Part shown: positions 9,479 to 18,017 of the stretch, piece after piece
Layout: each line of letters starts with the position of its first letter
Numbering within the stretch: the first letter of the stretch is position 1
DNA from: an uncultured Alistipes sp.
GTDB lineage: Bacteria > Bacteroidota > Bacteroidia > Bacteroidales > Rikenellaceae
Assembly (NCBI GenBank): GCA_900539755.1
Contig: UQDC01000003.1
Span: 186,001 to 250,000, forward strand
Reading direction: 5' to 3'
DNA length: 64,000 nt
Translations under genes and position numbers: made by a program
Notes under the pieces: model-generated
What the model was told of the DNA's origin: nothing
Databases searched by the model: none
Seen by the model: the letters and a program-made list of their open reading frames with translations, nothing else

Positions 9479-10453
9479 ATGGTAACACTCGAAGAGATAC
9501 AACAACCGATCGCAGACAAGGTCCGCCATTATGAGAACTTCATCACCGAAATTCTCCATAGTGACAGTGCCTATGTCTCTTCGATTTGCAACTATATTCT
9601 CTCACACCGTGGCAAACAGATGAGGCCGCTGTTGGTACTGCTTTCTGCCGCACTACATGGCGAGATTGACACCTACAGTTATTTGGGGGCCTCACTGGTC
9701 GAGATGATGCACACCGCCTCGCTGATTCATGACGATGTTGTGGATGAAGCTTTCGTCCGTCGCGGAGCTCCATCTGTCAATGCCTTGTGGCGCTCGCACA
9801 CTGCCGTACTGATCGGCGACTATATTTTTGCCCGCACCTACCACGTCTGCATGGAAAAGGGAGGGAACGACATGCTGCTGGAAATCACCCGCTCAGTTCA
9901 CGAGATGAGTGAAGGTGAACTAACCCAAACCGAGCAGTCGGAGAACCTGCGCATGACACGCGAGCTCTACCTCGACATCATTTACAAAAAAACGGCCTCT
10001 TTGCTGGCGGCTTGCAGCGCAATCGGTGCCATCTCTGTCAAGGCTCCGAAAGAGCAGATTGCTGCCATGCGTGCTTACGGCACCAACCTCGGCATCGCTT
10101 TCCAGATCAAAGATGACATATTGGACTACTCTCCAATGGAGGTAACCGGGAAACCGATGTGTGGTGATATGCGCGAACGCAAAATCACACTACCTCTTCT
10201 TTATGTTCTGGAAAACTGCTCTGAAACCGAACATCGCAAATTGATCGGCAAATTGAGCGATATCCGCCAAAAACCGGACAATGTCGAATATTTGGCCCGC
10301 ACAGTTCGCGAACGCGGAGGCTTGGAACATGCCGCCGAAGTGATGGCACAATACCGGGACAAAGCACTTGCCTCGCTGGAAAGTTATCCAGACTCACCCA
10401 TCCGGGAAAGTCTGCGCAAGTTGGCCTATTTCGTATTGGAACGTAATAAATAA
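9479..10453 (+). CDS. Polyprenyl diphosphate synthase
   Basis: This is a trans-prenyltransferase of 324 residues that extends allylic diphosphates with isopentenyl diphosphate, most likely making the long side chain of menaquinone. Both aspartate-rich motifs are present: DDVVD at residues 85-89 and DDILD at 212-216, with the GxxxRP segment (HRGKQMRPLLVLL) near residue 45 and IYKKTASLLAA near 168-178. The length fits octaprenyl/solanesyl-type synthases; the residues before the first DDxxD (H78, T79, S81) are small or moderate, consistent with a long product. It is divergent from yfhO and followed after 38 bases by ffh. Confidence 0.92.
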   Translation: MVTLEEIQQPIADKVRHYENFITEILHSDSAYVSSICNYILSHRGKQMRPLLVLLSAALHGEIDTYSYLGASLVEMMHTASLIHDDVVDEAFVRRGAPSVNALWRSHTAVLIGDYIFARTYHVCMEKGGNDMLLEITRSVHEMSEGELTQTEQSENLRMTRELYLDIIYKKTASLLAACSAIGAISVKAPKEQIAAMRAYGTNLGIAFQIKDDILDYSPMEVTGKPMCGDMRERKITLPLLYVLENCSETEHRKLIGKLSDIRQKPDNVEYLARTVRERGGLEHAAEVMAQYRDKALASLESYPDSPIRESLRKLAYFVLERNK

Positions 10454-10491
10454 AAGGGCTTCAACCCTAATTCACATACACCGATTACGCC

Positions 10492-11826
10492 ATGTTTGAA
10501 AATCTTACCGATAAACTCGAACGGTCATTTCAGATCCTCAAGGGCGAGGGTCGTATCACCGAGATCAATGTAGCCGAAAGCCTCAAAGAGATTCGGCGTG
10601 CGCTGATCGATGCCGATGTCAATTATAAGGTTGCCAAGAGTTTCACTGACGAGGTGAAGACCAAAGCACTGGGACAGGATGTTCTCAAGTCCGTCAAGCC
10701 GGGTCAGATGATGACCAAGATCGTACGCGATGAGTTGGCGGCATTGATGGGCGGCACAATGACCGACATCAAGCTGGAAGGTAATCCGGCCGTTGTGCTG
10801 ATTGCCGGTCTGCAAGGTTCCGGTAAGACCACCTTTTCGGGCAAACTGGCCAACCTGATCAAAAGCAAAAAAGGGCGTCAGGTATTGTTGGTTGCTGGCG
10901 ACGTCTATCGACCTGCAGCCATCGAACAGTTGAAGGTCCTGGGTCAACAGATCGGTGTGGAGGTTTACACCGAAGAGGGCAACAAAAATCCGGTACAGAT
11001 TGCCGAAAACGCCATCCAATACGCACGGAACAAACATATTAATACGGTTATCGTCGATACTGCGGGTCGTTTGGCCGTAGATGAGCAGATGATGCAGGAG
11101 ATCACGGCTATCAAAGCAGCCATCCATCCAAGCGAGACCCTTTTTGTGGTGGACTCGATGACCGGTCAGGATGCAGTCAACACGGCTAAGGAGTTTAATG
11201 ATCGTCTCGATTTTGACGGTGTCGTACTGACCAAGCTCGACGGTGATACCCGAGGTGGTGCCGCCATCTCGATCCGTGCCGTTGTCAAAAAACCGTTGAA
11301 ATTCATCAGCTCCGGCGAAAAGATGGATGCCCTCCAGGTGTTCCATCCCGAACGTATGGCTGACCGCATTTTGGGCATGGGTGACATTGTCTCTTTGGTC
11401 GAAAAAGCTCAGGAGCAATACGATGAAGAGGAGGCGCGCCGTCTGAAAAAGAAATTGGTCAAAAACCAATTCGACTTCAACGACTTCCTCAACCAGATCA
11501 ATCAGATCAAGAAGATGGGCAATCTGAAGGATCTGGCCGGCATGATTCCCGGTGTAGGCAAAATGCTCAAAAATGTCGATATCAACGACGACGTATTCAA
11601 ACAGACCGAAGCTATCATCCACTCGATGACACCGGCCGAACGTGCCGATCCATCAATTATCAATGGTAGTCGTCGGCAACGTATTGCCAAAGGCAGCGGC
11701 ACCACTCTGCAAGATGTCAACCGCCTGCTGAAGCAGTTCGAAGACACCCGCAAAGTGATGAAAACCGTGGCAGGCGGCATTCCCAAACTTCCTCGCGGTT
11801 TTAACCCAAGAGCTTTCCGTCGCTAG
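10492..11826 (+). CDS. ffh: Signal recognition particle protein Ffh
   Basis: Ffh binds 4.5S RNA and signal sequences of nascent membrane proteins and docks on FtsY. The 444-residue protein has the N domain (1-85), the GTPase G domain with P-loop GLQGSGKTT near residue 105, the DTAGR motif near 190 and TKLDGDTRGG near 245, and a methionine-rich M domain from about 325 (KKMGNLKDLAGMIPGVGKMLK), including the RNA-binding segment PSIINGSRRQRIAKGSG. Length and domain order are standard. It is cotranscribed or closely spaced with the polyprenyl synthase (38 bases). Confidence 0.97.
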   Translation: MFENLTDKLERSFQILKGEGRITEINVAESLKEIRRALIDADVNYKVAKSFTDEVKTKALGQDVLKSVKPGQMMTKIVRDELAALMGGTMTDIKLEGNPAVVLIAGLQGSGKTTFSGKLANLIKSKKGRQVLLVAGDVYRPAAIEQLKVLGQQIGVEVYTEEGNKNPVQIAENAIQYARNKHINTVIVDTAGRLAVDEQMMQEITAIKAAIHPSETLFVVDSMTGQDAVNTAKEFNDRLDFDGVVLTKLDGDTRGGAAISIRAVVKKPLKFISSGEKMDALQVFHPERMADRILGMGDIVSLVEKAQEQYDEEEARRLKKKLVKNQFDFNDFLNQINQIKKMGNLKDLAGMIPGVGKMLKNVDINDDVFKQTEAIIHSMTPAERADPSIINGSRRQRIAKGSGTTLQDVNRLLKQFEDTRKVMKTVAGGIPKLPRGFNPRAFRR

Positions 11827-11989
11827 TCTACCGCACTCCATGAGCACCAAATTCGGAATCAATCCGATTTTCAATTTGAGACTACGATTGATTTAGGCGC
11901 AAGGAGGAATAAGAAGGACAAAGGACAGCTAGGGACAAAACCAAAACTACCAAAGGTGTCACCTGACGATTTCTTGCGTGCCAATGTTT

Positions 11990-12061
11990 GGAGCACTACC
12001 GTATACGGGTTAGACTCGAACGCTATTATAGTTCAACAGCTTTACCAGTTGGCACCTCCCA
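11990..12061 (-). other. tRNA-like remnant
   Basis: On the minus strand this 72-base stretch has the look of a decayed tRNA: a D-arm-like AACTGGTAAAGC, a 6-bp stem with a 7-base loop in anticodon-arm position (GCTGTT / AATAGC), then GTTCGAGTC like a T-loop. The acceptor ends pair over only 4 bp, the D stem is broken, and the distance from D-arm to T-loop is about 10 bases too short, so it is not a functional tRNA as written. It sits between ffh and folD. Confidence 0.25.
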
Positions 12062-12113
12062 TCTAAGGGCATCATAAGATCAGAATGAACATAAAATAAA
12101 AATATCACACAAT

Positions 12114-12992
12114 ATGAATATCATTGACGGTAAAGAGGTCGCAGCCAAACTGCGCAAAGAGATTGCTGCCGAAGTAGAGACATGGGTAGCAGCAGGTCAC
12201 CGAACTCCTCACCTGGTAGCTATTCTGGTCGGCAATGACGGTGCCAGTCAAACTTATGTTGGACACAAAGAAAAATGTTGCAACGAAGTTGGTTTTCGTT
12301 CAACCGTATTGCGCCTTGATGAATCGATCAGCGAAGCCTATCTGTTGGGCGAAATCGCCAAATTAAACAACGATCCCGAAGTGGATGGTTTCATCGTACA
12401 GCTCCCCTTGCCCAAACACATTTCAGAACAAAAAGTAATCGAAGCGATAGATCCTCGCAAAGATGTGGATGGATTCCACCCGGTGAATACGGGTCGTATG
12501 ATTTCGGGACTGCCGGCCTATCTGCCCGCTACCCCAGATGGTATCCTCGAGCTGTTGAAACATTATAACATCGAAACCGCTGGTAAAAGTTGTGCTGTAA
12601 TCGGTCGCAGCAACATTGTAGGACGCCCGATCGCCAACCTACTTTCACAAAAGGGATGGGATTGTACCGTTACGCTGTGCCATAGCCGCACTAAAAACCT
12701 CAAAGAGGTGGTTAGCCAGGCCGATATTATCATTGCAGCTTTGGGACAGGCTGAATTTGTAACTGCTGACATGGTAAAAGAAGGAGCAGTGATTATCGAC
12801 GTGGGAATTACCCGTGTCAAGAGCGATAAAACGAAATCGGGCTGGAAATTGCTCGGTGATGTCAAATTTGACGAAGTGGCCCCCAAATGCAGCTACATCA
12901 CTCCTGTACCGGGCGGTGTAGGTCCTATGACCATCATCTCATTGATGAAAAACACGCTGAAAGCTGCTCGCAAAGAGGTGTATAAAGATTAA
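12114..12992 (+). CDS. folD: Bifunctional methylenetetrahydrofolate dehydrogenase/cyclohydrolase (FolD)
   Basis: FolD interconverts 5,10-methylene-, methenyl- and 10-formyl-tetrahydrofolate, supplying one-carbon units for purines and formylmethionine. The 292-residue protein has the catalytic [14 protein letters not shown] segment with the lysine in the YxxxK pattern near residue 52, [13 protein letters not shown], the NAD(P)-binding GRSNIVGRP and the C-terminal [10 protein letters not shown]. It stands alone with a strong terminator (13004-13048) downstream. Confidence 0.97.
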   Translation: MNIIDGKEVAAKLRKEIAAEVETWVAAGHRTPHLVAILVGNDGASQTYVGHKEKCCNEVGFRSTVLRLDESISEAYLLGEIAKLNNDPEVDGFIVQLPLPKHISEQKVIEAIDPRKDVDGFHPVNTGRMISGLPAYLPATPDGILELLKHYNIETAGKSCAVIGRSNIVGRPIANLLSQKGWDCTVTLCHSRTKNLKEVVSQADIIIAALGQAEFVTADMVKEGAVIIDVGITRVKSDKTKSGWKLLGDVKFDEVAPKCSYITPVPGGVGPMTIISLMKNTLKAARKEVYKD

Positions 12993-13003
12993 TTGATTAC
13001 ATC

Positions 13004-13048
13004 AGCATAAAAAAGCAGGGAGCCAATGGTTCCCTGCTTTTTTATGCT
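13004..13048 (+). terminator. Rho-independent terminator after folD
   Basis: A nearly perfect hairpin (arms beginning AGCATAAAAAAGCAGGGA and ending TCCCTGCTTTTTTATGCT) with a T-run in the 3' arm lies 12 bases after the folD stop. It has A/T-runs on both sides and could also stop transcription from the right, as tadA converges on it. Confidence 0.9.
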
Positions 13049-13399
13049 TAATGTTACACCGTAAGCCCCAATAAACACATCTATCCAACCGCATTATCTG
13101 AATTCAAACACTCCATGGCATCACATCCCTCCAGCCGGCTCTTCCTCAAATCCTCAGCTAAAGCATGCTTACTCCTATCAAACGAGAAAAGGCACCGTAA
13201 ACCAGGCAATCAAATACGATCATGTTTGAGGATATAGATAGATATTAGAGCATTAGAACACAGACTATCGGCACCATCTTTCAATCCACAGGACATGCAT
13301 CTATTCAAAAAAGCAAGGATATTAACCAAATGCAAAAAACGAGTTTCGGGGATTTTGCAGGTCAGATCATGGCTTATATGTTCAATATCTCATCTCAGA
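13049..13399. other. 351-base gap between folD terminator and tadA
   Basis: I see no gene, RNA or repeat here; the short open frames have no family resemblance. Confidence 0.5.
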
Positions 13400-13849
13400 T
13401 CACTTACGCAGCGTTCGGAAAAAAGTGCGAACCAAATCTCCACACTCCTGTTCCAACACTCCACCCACAATAACAGTCTTTGGATGAAACACCGATTGTC
13501 CGAGGCGCAAAACTCCTCGTTTCGGATCTGCAGCTCCGTAGATCACTTTACCAATCTGTGCCCAATAACAAGCTCCAGCACACATGGTGCACGGCTCAAC
13601 GGTCACATATAGACAACACTCCGCCAAATATTTCCCCCCGATCGAAGCTGTCGCAGCCGTGATGGCCTGCATTTCAGCATGTGCCGTTGGATCTTTCAAC
13701 GTTTCGACCAAATTGTGCCCACGACCAACAACCCGATCGTTCCACACCACCACGGCACCGATAGGGACCTCTCCCAAATCATACGCCTTACGAGCTTCCG
13801 CCAACGCCTGACGCATGAAAAAATCATCCTTGTTTTGCACGTCGTTCAT
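13400..13849 (-). CDS. tadA: tRNA(adenine34) deaminase TadA-type nucleoside deaminase
   Basis: The 149-residue cytidine/adenosine deaminase-fold protein most likely converts A34 to inosine in tRNA-Arg(ACG). The zinc site is complete: H57-A-E59 and P86-C87-T-M-C90. GEVPIGAVVV precedes it, as in TadA. The open frame extends 111 codons upstream, but that part overlaps the divergent aspS start and has no family resemblance, so the ATG at 13849 is chosen. Some guanine or cytosine deaminases look similar; TadA is the better fit by length and the EVPIGAV segment. Confidence 0.88.
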   Translation of the reverse strand: MNDVQNKDDFFMRQALAEARKAYDLGEVPIGAVVVWNDRVVGRGHNLVETLKDPTAHAEMQAITAATASIGGKYLAECCLYVTVEPCTMCAGACYWAQIGKVIYGAADPKRGVLRLGQSVFHPKTVIVGGVLEQECGDLVRTFFRTLRK

Positions 13850-14006
13850 GATAAATTTATACCTTTGAAGTCCGTTTGGTAAAGCTAAACGGTTCGGGTT
13901 GTCTCTGTTACGGCTCTGCCGGGCCCGATTCAAGGAGAGAGATTCACTGCAACTGATACCGCAGTATTCTCTTGCTATATGAACAAAAATAGTAAATTTC
14001 CATATA

Positions 14007-15755
14007 ATGTACAGAACCCATACATGCGGCGAACTGCGTCTCGCCAATTTATCACAACAAGTCACCCTTGCGGGATGGGTACAAAAGGTGCGCAACCTGG
14101 GCGCTATGACCTTCATTGATATCCGTGACCGATATGGTATCACCCAACTGGTCGTCGAAGAACATTCATCTGCTGACGTCAAAGAAATTGCAGCTCAACT
14201 GGGACGTGAATATGTCATCCAGGCTACAGGTAAAGTCGTAGAACGCTCTTCTAAAAACACCAAAATCCCTACCGGTGAAATCGAAGTGGTACTTGACAAC
14301 CTGAAGATCCTCAATGCAGCTCAAACACCGCCCTTCACCATTGAAGACAACAGTGATGGAGGTGATGATTTGCGTATGCGTTACCGTTTCCTGGATTTGC
14401 GCCGCAACCCACTGAAAAACGCTTTGATTCTGCGCCACCGCATCGCACAGGCTACACGCAGCTACCTCGACAGCAAAGGGTTCCTGGAGATCGAAACTCC
14501 TTACCTGATCAAATCAACGCCGGAAGGAGCACGTGACTTCGTTGTTCCTTCACGTATGAATCCGGGACAGTTCTACGCACTGCCTCAATCTCCTCAGACC
14601 TTCAAACAACTGTTGATGGTCTCTGGGTATGACCGTTATTTCCAAATCGTACGGTGTTTCCGTGACGAGGATCTGCGCGCTGACCGTCAACCCGAGTTCA
14701 CCCAAATCGACTGCGAGATGTCGTTTGCGGACCGTGACGATGTTTTGGAACTCTTCGAAGGCATGGCCAAATATCTGTTCAAAAACATCCTCGATATCGA
14801 CTTCACAGAACCGTTCCCACGCATGACCTGGGCGGATGCCATGGCCCGTTACGGTTCTGACAAACCCGATATCCGCTTTGGCATGACTTTCAACGACATT
14901 ACCCTGCTTGCACAAGGCAAAGGCTTTGGAGTATTCGATTCAGCAGAATATATCGGAGCTATCTGCGCAGAAGGATGTGCCGTTTATACCCGCAAACAGC
15001 TCGATGGTCTGACCGAATTTGTAAAACGTCCCCAAATCGGAGCCAAAGGCATGGTATATGTTCGTTGCGAAGCCGATGGCAGTTTCAAATCGAGCGTAGA
15101 TAAATTCTACACCCAAGACGATCTGCGTGCTTGGGCTGCTAAATGTAACGCCAAACCAGGCGATCTGTTGTTGATTCTCTCTGGAGCACGTAAACAGACT
15201 CTTAGCGCATTATGCGAATTACGTTTGGAGATGGGTAATCGTTTGGGATTGCGGGATCACAAAAACTATGCTCCGCTGTGGGTTATCGACTTCCCGCTGT
15301 TGGAGTGGGATGACGAAACGCAACGTTTCTACGCGATGCACCATCCATTCACCTCTCCCAAGCTGGAAGATATCGATCTGTTCGATACCGACCCCGGCAA
15401 AGTACGAGCTAACGCATATGACTTTGTGGTCAATGGTGTCGAAGTGGGTGGTGGTTCCCTGCGTATTTTCGACTCAAACCTGCAGCGTAAGATGTTCGAA
15501 GTCCTCGGATTTACGGATGAATCTGCCGAAAAACAATTTGGTTTCTTGATGAATGCCTTTAAATACGGTGCACCACCTCACGGAGGTATCGCTTTCGGTT
15601 TCGATCGTCTTTGTGCACTATTCGGTGGAGCCGACTCAATTCGTGATTTTATCGCCTTCCCAAAGAACAATGCGGGACGCGATATGATGATCGATTCTCC
15701 ATCGGAGATCTCAGACGAGCAGCTCAAAGAACTCGCAATTGCTGTGAAAAAATAA
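14007..15755 (+). CDS. aspS: Aspartyl-tRNA synthetase
   Basis: This is a class II tRNA synthetase of 582 residues, the full bacterial length. It has the N-terminal OB-fold anticodon domain (1-110, [26 protein letters not shown]), motif 2 [24 protein letters not shown] near residue 215, the bacterial GAD insertion (about 290-400) and motif 3 [15 protein letters not shown] near the C-terminus. It lies immediately upstream of tRNA-Val with its own spacer promoter between. Confidence 0.97.
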   Translation: MYRTHTCGELRLANLSQQVTLAGWVQKVRNLGAMTFIDIRDRYGITQLVVEEHSSADVKEIAAQLGREYVIQATGKVVERSSKNTKIPTGEIEVVLDNLKILNAAQTPPFTIEDNSDGGDDLRMRYRFLDLRRNPLKNALILRHRIAQATRSYLDSKGFLEIETPYLIKSTPEGARDFVVPSRMNPGQFYALPQSPQTFKQLLMVSGYDRYFQIVRCFRDEDLRADRQPEFTQIDCEMSFADRDDVLELFEGMAKYLFKNILDIDFTEPFPRMTWADAMARYGSDKPDIRFGMTFNDITLLAQGKGFGVFDSAEYIGAICAEGCAVYTRKQLDGLTEFVKRPQIGAKGMVYVRCEADGSFKSSVDKFYTQDDLRAWAAKCNAKPGDLLLILSGARKQTLSALCELRLEMGNRLGLRDHKNYAPLWVIDFPLLEWDDETQRFYAMHHPFTSPKLEDIDLFDTDPGKVRANAYDFVVNGVEVGGGSLRIFDSNLQRKMFEVLGFTDESAEKQFGFLMNAFKYGAPPHGGIAFGFDRLCALFGGADSIRDFIAFPKNNAGRDMMIDSPSEISDEQLKELAIAVKK

Positions 15756-15790
15756 TTTTTCAAAAAAAGACACTTTTTGCGTCCGAAAAT

Positions 15791-15820
15791 TTGGAGGTAA
15801 AAATATTTTACCTATCTTTG
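15791..15820 (+). promoter_or_regulatory. Promoter of tRNA-Val
   Basis: TTGG at 15791 and TATCTTTG at 15813-15820 are spaced by 19 bases between TTG and the -7 box, matching the Bacteroidetes TTTG / TAnnTTTG arrangement. The tRNA begins 36 bases downstream of the -7 box. Confidence 0.7.
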
Positions 15821-15855
15821 CACTCGCAATCGGGACAATGATTGCGACCAAAGAA

Positions 15856-15930
15856 GGGAGCTTAGCTCAGTTGGTTCAGAGCATCTGCCTTACAAGCAGA
15901 GGGTCGGGGGTTCGAATCCCTCAGCTCCCA
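15856..15930 (+). tRNA. tRNA-Val(TAC)
   Basis: The 75-base gene folds as a complete cloverleaf. The acceptor arms are GGGAGCT and AGCTCCC with discriminator A; the D-arm is AGCTCAGTTGGTTCAGAGC; the anticodon arm CTGCCTTACAAGCAG has loop anticodon TAC; the T-arm contains GGTTCGAATCC. CCA is not encoded. The 3' half of the gene is part of the 56-bp left att repeat of the integrated element, so insertion rebuilt an intact tRNA. Confidence 0.97.
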
Positions 15931-15939
15931 CAAAGAAAA
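15884..15939 (+). repeat. Left attachment site (56-bp direct repeat)
   Basis: Identical to 26967-27022. It covers the anticodon arm through the 3' end of tRNA-Val plus 9 bases beyond the discriminator base. The tRNA is intact at this end. Confidence 0.93.
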
Positions 15940-15941
15940 TC

Positions 15942-15979
15942 AAGAGGTTACGACAAAAAATCGTAACCTCTTATTTTTT
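15942..15979 (+). terminator. Element-borne terminator for tRNA-Val
   Basis: A perfect 12-bp hairpin (AAGAGGTTACGA at 15942-15953, TCGTAACCTCTT at 15961-15972) followed by ATTTTTT lies just inside the element. It replaces the native tRNA terminator, which is now stranded at 27020-27056. Confidence 0.85.
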
Positions 15980-15981
15980 GC

Positions 15982-16002
15982 GGATACACAATTTCAACAC
16001 AA
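15982..16002 (+). promoter_or_regulatory. Left candidate integrase arm-type site
   Basis: This 21-base segment matches 26801-26821 beside the integrase gene with one mismatch, in the same orientation, and contains TTCAACAC, the core of the 11-bp tandem repeats at the right end. Its position close to attL fits an arm-type integrase binding site. Confidence 0.5.
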
Positions 16003-16073
16003 AAACCCCGAAACTCAATTAATCGGTACACTTTTTACTGCCTTGTTTCATTGTCTGTAATATGCGGCGTATG

Positions 16074-16112
16074 GAAAATTAAAAATGTTTTTTTACCTAC
16101 ATTATGTACATT
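16074..16112. repeat. 39-bp repeat, left copy
   Basis: This segment is identical over 39 bases to 22219-22257 in the iteron-like region next to the primase gene. It is followed by further TACATT words (to about 16124). Confidence 0.85.
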
Positions 16113-16164
16113 CCGTACATTTCCGATATTACCGTTATAGCTTGTTTCGGGGTGGCGCTGATGG

Positions 16165-16359
16165 TTATTTGCCTTCGGTTGGTTGTGCCGGGTCCTGTAT
16201 GATCTTTGCGACACCCTTCTTTTCGAGTTTTCCAGCCAGATAGCGATGCACGGTTGATCTTTCACCCGCTTTGTGATATGCCGCCTTGTCGGTGTATTCG
16301 ATTATTACCGCATCTTCTGGGGCAACTTTAAATTCCTTAGTTTGCTTTGTTTTTGCCAA
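16165..16359 (-). CDS. Small basic hypothetical protein of the element
   Basis: The 64-residue protein is rich in Lys, Glu and Ala and has no recognisable domain; the segment STVHRYLAGKLEKKGVAKII looks like a helix pair. It is the last minus-strand gene before the left att site. Nothing identifies its role. Small proteins of this kind are common at the late end of Bacteroides phage and island genomes. Confidence 0.6.
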   Translation of the reverse strand: MAKTKQTKEFKVAPEDAVIIEYTDKAAYHKAGERSTVHRYLAGKLEKKGVAKIIQDPAQPTEGK

Positions 16360-16423
16360 GTTGTAATGGGATTTATTGTCTACTCTTTTTTTTAGTTGAA
16401 AATAGGCCGAAAAAGCAGGTTTA

Positions 16424-16672
16424 TTAGTTCAGGTATTGCAGTAATCGTGTAGGGTCGAAAAATACCGGCTCTGCACATTCTGTGATCTGCCATTTGTCGA
16501 TCTTGAATTTGTCGGCCTTGATAATCCAGAACCGGCGGCCACCGGTGTATCTTACCGTCAAATTTAATTTGAAAGTGTCAAAATCTAAATTAGCATTGAA
16601 GATAAATCGCCTATGCTTCAGGCATTGAAATACGATCCGGGCCGCAACTACTCTATATTGTGTTTCTGTCAT
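16424..16672 (-). CDS. Hypothetical protein of the element
   Basis: The 82-residue basic protein contains alternating hydrophobic stretches (FNANLDFDTFKLNLTVRYTGGRRFWII) that suggest a small beta-sheet fold. I do not recognise a family. It lies between two other small minus-strand genes of the element and is probably cotranscribed with them. Confidence 0.6.
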   Translation of the reverse strand: MTETQYRVVAARIVFQCLKHRRFIFNANLDFDTFKLNLTVRYTGGRRFWIIKADKFKIDKWQITECAEPVFFDPTRLLQYLN

Positions 16673-16718
16673 AACCTTATCCGTTTTGTGGTTGTTTCCA
16701 AAATGGAAAATACGCTAC

Positions 16719-16943
16719 TTAGATTTTTTCATAAAAACGGATACGGAACTTTTTCAGGCGTTCAAGTAACCAGGTATCCCGGTCTTTGATTGCTGGGTAT
16801 GTCGTTTTATCCACATAATCCCTACAAATACGCATCAATGCGATAAAGGCTACTTCGTCCCCGGGCTTATAGAACGCTCTTTTTTGGATGTTGTCGGCGA
16901 TGTCGAGGAGCTGAAATTTTTGTTTTGTGGTTAGTCCTTTCAT
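16719..16943 (-). CDS. Small hypothetical protein of the element
   Basis: From the ATG at 16943 the protein has 74 residues, is mainly helical and basic (MKGLTTKQKFQLLDIADNIQ at the start, ERLKKFRIRFYEKI at the end). The frame stays open seven codons further upstream, but the inner ATG is preferred because the added residues (LKKHRV) look like read-through. No family is recognised. It starts 18 bases from a large inverted-repeat unit (16961-17196). Confidence 0.6.
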   Translation of the reverse strand: MKGLTTKQKFQLLDIADNIQKRAFYKPGDEVAFIALMRICRDYVDKTTYPAIKDRDTWLLERLKKFRIRFYEKI

Positions 16944-16960
16944 AACTCTATGTTTTTTTA

Positions 16961-17196
16961 GCATTCAGGCACAAAAAAAGCGGTGCGCCTTTCCCGCTGC
17001 TAAAGTCTCATAGATAGGCTCGCAAATGCCATTACAGCAAATGCACGGGGGTACGCACCGCAAAATATAAACGGATGGTGTATGTAACGGAAATAAAAAA
17101 CGCCGGACCCGAACCGGGCGGCGGTCTCTTATTCCGCCTATCTATTTGAGAAACTTTAGCAATACAAATATACGGATTTTTTCTATACCTGAATGC
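16961..17196. repeat. 236-bp imperfect inverted-repeat unit with internal hairpins
   Basis: Arms of about 60 bases run inward from GCATTCAGG (16961-16969) and CCTGAATGC (17188-17196). The best-matched inner parts are 16999-17019 and 17136-17160, which pair over 21 positions apart from two small bulges. Inside are a hairpin at 17101-17123 (CGCCG / CGGCG) with a T-tract on the minus strand, and a long-range stem GCGGTGCG / CGCACCGC (16980-16987, 17054-17061) also followed by a T-tract on the minus strand. It could be a structured RNA, a replication or packaging signal, or a MITE. Confidence 0.6.
17101..17123 (-). terminator. Terminator-like hairpin downstream of the DUF2693 gene
   Basis: On the minus strand a GC-rich hairpin (CGCCG / CGGCG with an inner CCCG / CGGG pairing) is followed by GTTTTTTATTT. 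It lies about 90 bases past the DUF2693-like stop codon and inside the 236-bp inverted-repeat unit. Confidence 0.55.
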
Positions 17197-17209
17197 CTGG
17201 TTATTGTTT

Positions 17210-17524
17210 TTAGTAAACAGTTATAAGGTTTTCAATTCGGAAAGAGCGGAACCCGCCCGCCTCAACATCAAAATAACGAAATGTTTTAGGCGAATCCTGG
17301 CCCGATCCCTTGATCAGTGGTGCAATCCCTTGCAATGTCCCTTTTGCCTTTCGTGTGTCTCCGTTTGCCTTCTCGTAACAAAAGGAAACAACCCCCTTTC
17401 GCATCCGCTTTGTCAATCGGTAAAACTCCCAGGCTTTCACCAGGCAAACCGAAAAGGTTTTGCCCGTTGTCCGGAATAGTTCCCACGCCCGGCGCATAAT
17501 GTTTGAAAGATCGTACTTTTTCAT
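17210..17524 (-). CDS. DUF2693-like SH3-type small protein
   Basis: The 104-residue protein opens with MKKYDLSNIMRRAWELFR and GKTFSVCLVKAWEFY, the helical start seen in Bacteroides phage and plasmid proteins of the DUF2693 type, then has a beta-rich second half (GVVSFCYEKANGDTRKAKGTL, then FRYFDVEAGGFRSFRIENLI) expected to form an SH3-like barrel. The molecular function is unknown. It is part of the minus-strand run of the element. Confidence 0.7.
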   Translation of the reverse strand: MKKYDLSNIMRRAWELFRTTGKTFSVCLVKAWEFYRLTKRMRKGVVSFCYEKANGDTRKAKGTLQGIAPLIKGSGQDSPKTFRYFDVEAGGFRSFRIENLITVY

Positions 17525-17573
17525 AGTGTTTTTATATGTGGGGGCGGTTGTTGAGGCCGCCCCTTGTTATTTG

Positions 17574-17852
17574 TTAGTTCAAAAGTTTTTGCAGATACTC
17601 GGTGTATTCTTTATTGTTCTCCCAGTCCTCATCATAAACACCCTCAACCGTTACCATTTCATTCTCGGTTACTGATCCCAGAGCCGTCCAGTAGTCACCC
17701 TCGTAGTACTTTGTTTCTGCGTTGTATCTGATCACAGCCGAAAGGGTTTCACCGTCAACCTGGAAAGTTTCACTATCAGAACAAAGGCCGTTTAAGTAAT
17801 TCGCAGCCTTGATTGCAATCTGTGTAAGCTCGTTAAATATCGTTGTTGTCAT
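17574..17852 (-). CDS. Hypothetical acidic protein of the element
   Basis: The 92-residue acidic protein has an N-terminal helix (IFNELTQIAIKAANYLNGL) and a beta-rich rest with many Tyr, Glu and Asp. No family is recognised. It is divergent from the XRE regulator at 18018, and the spacer between them holds an inverted repeat that may be the operator; this gene may therefore be the first of the minus-strand operon under that regulator. Confidence 0.6.
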   Translation of the reverse strand: MTTTIFNELTQIAIKAANYLNGLCSDSETFQVDGETLSAVIRYNAETKYYEGDYWTALGSVTENEMVTVEGVYDEDWENNKEYTEYLQKLLN

Positions 17853-17953
17853 AATATTTATATCGTTTTGTGTTATGATTTCAATACAAATATATCATAT
17901 TAAAATATAATTACCAAATATTTTATATCATTTTTAAGAATATTTTTACGCTT

Positions 17954-18000
17954 TTTATATCGATATTGTAAATAATCACTATATTTACATACGATATAAA
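17954..18000. promoter_or_regulatory. Inverted repeat, candidate operator of the XRE regulator
   Basis: Arms at 17954-17973 (TTTATATCG then TATTGTAAAT) and 17983-18000 (ATTTACATACGATATAAA) are inverted repeats apart from two inserted bases, separated by 9 bases. The right arm ends 17 bases before the regulator ATG. The position and symmetry suit autoregulation by a dimeric repressor. Confidence 0.5.
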
Positions 18001-18017
18001 TCAAATCACACACACTT

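Noticed and set aside
9359..9559. 67-codon N-terminal extension of the YfhO-like frame
   Set aside because: It overlaps the divergent polyprenyl synthase gene and its promoter and has no membrane-protein or family character; the ATG at 9358 is supported by a promoter-like box.
10525..11622. 365-codon minus-strand frame antisense to ffh
   Set aside because: Composition mirrors the ffh codons and there is no family resemblance; ffh is certain.
13850..14182. 111-codon extension of tadA
   Set aside because: It is antisense to the start of aspS and the residues are cysteine/arginine/serine-rich noise; deaminases of this family start close to the EVPIGAV motif.
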